A stretch of DNA of 7,212 nt from Planctomycetota bacterium (GTDB taxonomy: Bacteria; Planctomycetota; PLA2): positions 1 through 7,212 of the forward strand of contig JAKLKT010000143.1 of the NCBI GenBank assembly GCA_023150495.1, in the 5' to 3' direction. Position 1 is the first letter of the stretch; each line of letters starts with the position of its first letter. A program made the translations under genes and the position numbers. Positions 4,697 through 7,212 of this stretch are shown piece after piece. The notes under the pieces were generated by a model. The model saw only the letters and a list, made by a program, of their open reading frames with translations, was not told where the DNA came from and ran no database searches.

Positions 4697-6976
4697 GTGA
4701 GTCGACGCGGGCTCTTCTCCGTCCTCCTGCTGGCCGGGGCATCCGCCGCGGGCCCGGATCTGGACGTCGCCTTCGTGTCCCGCACGCCGCGCTACGACCG
4801 GTACCTTGTCGAGTACGACCGCGACGCCGATCCCGCGTGCCCGGGCAAGCCGCTCCCACTGCTCACGGCGGCGGAGCGGCGGAAGAAGCGCTGGCCGGCG
4901 CGGGGCGAGCGCGTGGTGTTCACGGCCGTGGTCAAGAACCCCGGCGACGCGCCCACCGGCGCTTTCGAGTACGCGTGGCATCTCGACGGCGCGCGCGTGC
5001 TCGAGGGGACGCTTCCCTCCCTCGCTCCCGGCCAGGAGGCACGCGCCTCCCTCGAGTGGCGGTGGGACTCCGAGGAGGTGCCCCACTTCGTCCGCTTCAG
5101 CGTCGACCCGCACGGGCGGATCCGGGAGGACATCGAGAGCAACAACACGCGGGAGGAGCAGACGAACGCGCTCTCCTTCCGTTTCCACGTCTGGCAGGGG
5201 CTCTACGACTGGTTCCGGACCGACGCCCGCAAGGTCAACCCGGAGATCGCGTCGTTCGACGACTGGGCGCAGGAACAGGTCGCGTGGATGAACCGGATGT
5301 TCCGCGAGTCGACCTGTCCCGGCGCACCGCAGGGAATCCTCGAGCGCGTGCGCCTCGACGAGATCGTCGTCGTCCCCGAGGACACGCCCGACCCGGAGCC
5401 CTCCGGGACGCACGCTCCAGTCGACCTCCCGTGGGACGGCAAGCGCGGCTTCAGGACCGCGGAGTACCTCCCCATCTTCCGGCAGGAGCCCGAGGCGATT
5501 CGCGGCCATCTCGCCTCCTGCCTCCACGAGCTCTCGCACCAGCTCGGGCTCATCGACCTCTACCAGATCAACATGGAGGAGGGGATGAACCTCGTCCGCC
5601 CCGACCTGCGGCGGCCGAACTCGCGCGCGGGCGGCATGATGACGAGCTGCGGCCCCTACTACTCCGACCACAGCGTGCTCGCGATGAACGCGAACCTGCA
5701 CCGCCGCCGGGGCTACTACGGGGAGTACCTCTACGACCTGCCTCGGCGCTGCGGTCTCTTCGTGCTCGACGCGTGGGGGCGCCCGCTGGCCGGCGCGAAG
5801 CTCACCGTCTACCAGGACGAGAACCGGCAGCTCCGGGGGCCGCCGGTCTTCCGGCTGCGCACGGACGACCGGGGCCGCGCGAGTCTGCCGAACCGCTCCT
5901 GCGGGAGGACGACCGAGACGGCCACGGGGCATCGCCTGCGGGACAACCCGTGGGGCATGATCGACCCCGTCGGTCTCAACGCTCTCTTCCTCGTCGAGAT
6001 CCGCCACGGCGAGCGAGTCGACACGCAGTTCGTGGACATCCTCCCCTTCAACGTCGCCTTCTGGAACGGCGCGTCGGAATCCTTCACGTACCCGCTGCGC
6101 ACGACGATCGTTCCCGGCGGCCCGCCGACGGAGGAGGACCTCCACGCGATCGCGATGGCGGGCGGCGGCGGCGCTGCCGTGGGCGGGAAGGGGGTGATCC
6201 TCGAGTACGACGGCGATGCCTGGCGCAAGGTCCCTTCGCCCGCGCGCTCGGCGCTCCGGGACGTCGCGCTCTCGAACGCGCTCGGGTGCGCGGTCGGCGA
6301 CGGCGGCGCGCTGCTGCTGCGCAAGGAAGGGGCCTGGCGCGAGATCCCGCTCGCGACGCGCGAGGATCTCCGCGCGTGCGCGGTGGGCCCGAATGGGCTC
6401 GTTCTCGTGGGGGGCTCCGGGGGGAGGCTATGGCGAAGCGGGGACGGGGGCGTCACATGGGCGAGCGCGACCCCGACCCCTCACGCGATCGTCGCCATCG
6501 CCATCGACCTCCGCCTCGGAGCCGAAGGGCCCGTGCCGGAGGCCCCGGGGCGCGGCGTTCTCGTCCATGAGGGCCGGCGGGCGATGCTCACGGAGGACGG
6601 CGGCCTCACGTGGCGCGAGATCCCGGGAGACTACGGGGGCATCCTCAGCGGCTGCGCGATGCGCGAGGGCGAGGCGTGGCTCGCGAGCCGCGAGGGCGCG
6701 GTCTTTCGCGGCCCGTCCTTCGAGAAGGAGATCGCGGGCTGGTCCATCGGGGGCATCTCCGTCTCTCCGGAGGGCCGGGTCTTCGCGGTGGGCGAGGCCC
6801 ACGCCTACTTCGGCATGGCGTTCCCGAAGGTCCTCCGCGACGGCCGCTGGATCGACGTGCCCGTGATCACGCACGGCGCGGATGGCGCGCTCAATGACGT
6901 CGCGGCGGTCGCGGGCGAGGAGGCGTGGGCCGTCGGCCGAAAGGGCCTCATCCTCCGCTTCGGGATGCCGCCGTGA
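4697..6976 (+). CDS. Secreted CARDB / zinc-metallopeptidase-like protein with C-terminal beta-propeller
   Basis: This is a 759-residue protein. I chose the GTG at 4697 because it follows GAGGGG by 5 nt and gives a signal peptide (MSRRGLFSVLLLAGASAAG). Residues ~21-163 are a CARDB-type Ig-like domain (DLDVAFVSRT, FTAVVKNPGDAPTGAF, LPSLAPGQEA, DIESNNTREEQTN). Residues ~165-345 contain HELSHQLGLID (277-287), the HExxHxxGxxD pattern of metzincin-like peptidases, with His277, His281 and Asp287 as likely zinc ligands and Glu278 as catalytic base. AGGMMTS (311-317) is a possible Met-turn. Residues ~352-400 (LFVLDAWGRPLAGAKLTVYQD, then TDDRGRASLPN) look like a carboxypeptidase-regulatory domain. From ~482 to the end about seven repeats with GDGGVTW or EDGGLTW Asp-box motifs form a Ycf48/BNR-like propeller. 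It probably acts on surface or extracellular protein; the substrate and true protease activity are unproven. Likely co-transcribed with the PDZ-esterase. Confidence 0.88.
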   Translation: MSRRGLFSVLLLAGASAAGPDLDVAFVSRTPRYDRYLVEYDRDADPACPGKPLPLLTAAERRKKRWPARGERVVFTAVVKNPGDAPTGAFEYAWHLDGARVLEGTLPSLAPGQEARASLEWRWDSEEVPHFVRFSVDPHGRIREDIESNNTREEQTNALSFRFHVWQGLYDWFRTDARKVNPEIASFDDWAQEQVAWMNRMFRESTCPGAPQGILERVRLDEIVVVPEDTPDPEPSGTHAPVDLPWDGKRGFRTAEYLPIFRQEPEAIRGHLASCLHELSHQLGLIDLYQINMEEGMNLVRPDLRRPNSRAGGMMTSCGPYYSDHSVLAMNANLHRRRGYYGEYLYDLPRRCGLFVLDAWGRPLAGAKLTVYQDENRQLRGPPVFRLRTDDRGRASLPNRSCGRTTETATGHRLRDNPWGMIDPVGLNALFLVEIRHGERVDTQFVDILPFNVAFWNGASESFTYPLRTTIVPGGPPTEEDLHAIAMAGGGGAAVGGKGVILEYDGDAWRKVPSPARSALRDVALSNALGCAVGDGGALLLRKEGAWREIPLATREDLRACAVGPNGLVLVGGSGGRLWRSGDGGVTWASATPTPHAIVAIAIDLRLGAEGPVPEAPGRGVLVHEGRRAMLTEDGGLTWREIPGDYGGILSGCAMREGEAWLASREGAVFRGPSFEKEIAGWSIGGISVSPEGRVFAVGEAHAYFGMAFPKVLRDGRWIDVPVITHGADGALNDVAAVAGEEAWAVGRKGLILRFGMPP

Positions 6977-6978
6977 AT

Positions 6979-7013
6979 TAGCGGTACGGAGCCAGGCACC
7001 GTACCGCTAGTAT
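6979..7013 (+). repeat. REP-like palindromic repeat, copy 2 (near-perfect)
   Basis: TAGCGGTACGG (6979-6989) and CCGTACCGCTA (6999-7009) are exact reverse complements around A-GCCAGGC-A, so the 31-nt core is a palindrome with only an A/A mismatch inside the 11-bp arms. It continues as GTAT, giving the same CTAGTAT end as copy 1. It lies 2 bp after the metallopeptidase stop codon and in the same orientation as copy 1, which also sits on a stop codon. Repeated copies at gene ends suggest a dispersed non-coding element. Confidence 0.8.
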
Positions 7014-7016
7014 TTT
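6979..7016 (+). terminator. Probable intrinsic terminator formed by the repeat
   Basis: The 11-bp G/C-containing stem (6979-7009) is followed after one base by TATTTT (7011-7016). Its position 2 bp past the stop of the last gene of the esterase/metallopeptidase pair fits transcription termination. The T-run is short and interrupted, so efficiency is uncertain. Confidence 0.55.
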
Positions 7017-7069
7017 CTACGAGGGGCGAGCGGGGGCGCACGGGTTTCCGGGGCCCGGCACGCCTAAGT

Positions 7070-7084
7070 CGTTGTCCGACAACG
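7070..7084. promoter_or_regulatory. Operator-like palindrome upstream of the right-edge gene
   Basis: CGTTGTC-C-GACAACG is a perfect inverted repeat with 7-bp arms around one central base, centred about 58 bp before the ATG at 7135. Short symmetric sites at this distance are typical of repressor binding. A convincing -35/-10 promoter is not visible nearby. A second small palindrome, CCGGG-G-CCCGG, lies at 7048-7058. Confidence 0.35.
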
Positions 7085-7134
7085 GATTCGGAAACGAGGC
7101 CGGCTGGTATCCGCGTTGCTACGCTTAGGGCCCC

Positions 7135-7212
7135 ATGGCCTCCGTCCTGACCCCGCGGCAGAGGAAGCTCCTCCGCTTCCTCTTGGGCCTCGCCGTCTTC
7201 GTCCTCGCGAAC
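7135..7212 (+). CDS. N-terminal fragment of a protein with a hydrophobic N-terminus (runs off right edge)
   Basis: Twenty-six codons are open from the ATG at 7135 to the edge, reading MASVLTPRQRKLLRFLLGLA and then VFVLAN. A basic stretch (RQRKLLR) followed by a Leu/Val/Phe-rich run is typical of a signal peptide or a first membrane helix with its N-terminus inside. TAGGG ends 4 nt before the ATG and may be the ribosome binding site, although the spacing is short. The gene follows the probable terminator of the preceding operon, so it likely begins a new transcription unit. Too little is visible for a family call. Confidence 0.6.
   Translation, partial: MASVLTPRQRKLLRFLLGLAVFVLAN

Noticed and set aside
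2408..6145. 1245-residue open frame on the minus strand
   Set aside because: It lies antisense to four convincing plus-strand genes with recognisable domains. Its translation is Arg/Glu/Val/Ala-rich low complexity, the usual mirror of high-GC coding sequence.
4684..6570. 628-residue plus-strand open frame overlapping the metallopeptidase
   Set aside because: It is a shifted-frame shadow. The frame starting at 4697 has the signal peptide, CARDB, zinc-binding and propeller motifs.
1..7212. CRISPR array, tRNA, rRNA or insertion sequence
   Set aside because: No regularly spaced repeats with spacers, no cloverleaf or rRNA signature, and no transposase-like protein was seen on either strand.

Overview
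The window is very GC-rich with strong G/C third positions, and almost every real gene has a Shine-Dalgarno-like sequence or is tightly coupled to its neighbour. This is a high-GC bacterium. The gene content points to a large-genome, deep-branching Gram-negative lineage such as Planctomycetota, Myxococcota or Acidobacteriota: HEAT-like proteins with a 'YP.GH' N-terminal domain, a bacilliredoxin outside Bacillus, a secreted PDZ-esterase, and a secreted CARDB/metallopeptidase/beta-propeller protein. The lineage is inference; no rRNA or marker gene is present. No tRNA, CRISPR array, transposase gene or prophage gene is visible.

Left part (1-2209, minus strand): two genes overlapping by 4 bp (ATGA). 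The upstream one encodes a 622-residue cytoplasmic, helix-rich HEAT-like protein. The downstream one runs off the left edge. Their first ~100 residues align with each other, so this looks like a tandem duplication of one N-terminal domain. Between this operon and the rightward genes lies a 354-bp divergent gap (2210-2563). It holds a G/C hairpin cluster, an unusually AT-rich patch and three helically phased TTGGTCT repeats.

Middle (2564-3274, plus strand): a bacilliredoxin (BrxA/BrxB family, Cys-Gly-Cys motif) followed after 3 bp by a 93-residue protein of unknown function, a likely two-gene thiol-redox operon. A degenerate REP-like palindrome begins on the stop codon of the second gene.

Right (3404-6976, plus strand): two exported proteins, probably co-transcribed. 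The first is a PDZ domain fused to an alpha/beta-hydrolase esterase. The second is a CARDB domain, an HExxHxxGxxD zinc-metallopeptidase-like domain, a carboxypeptidase-regulatory-like domain and a roughly seven-bladed Ycf48/BNR-like propeller. A near-perfect 31-nt palindrome, the second copy of the REP-like repeat, follows 2 bp after the stop and probably also terminates transcription. At the right edge a new gene with a hydrophobic N-terminus begins at 7135, preceded by a small operator-like palindrome.

I see no complete, clearly new defence or biosynthetic system. The most interesting items are the REP-like repeat pair, the multidomain metallopeptidase, the tandem N-terminal domains and the redoxin-linked unknown protein.
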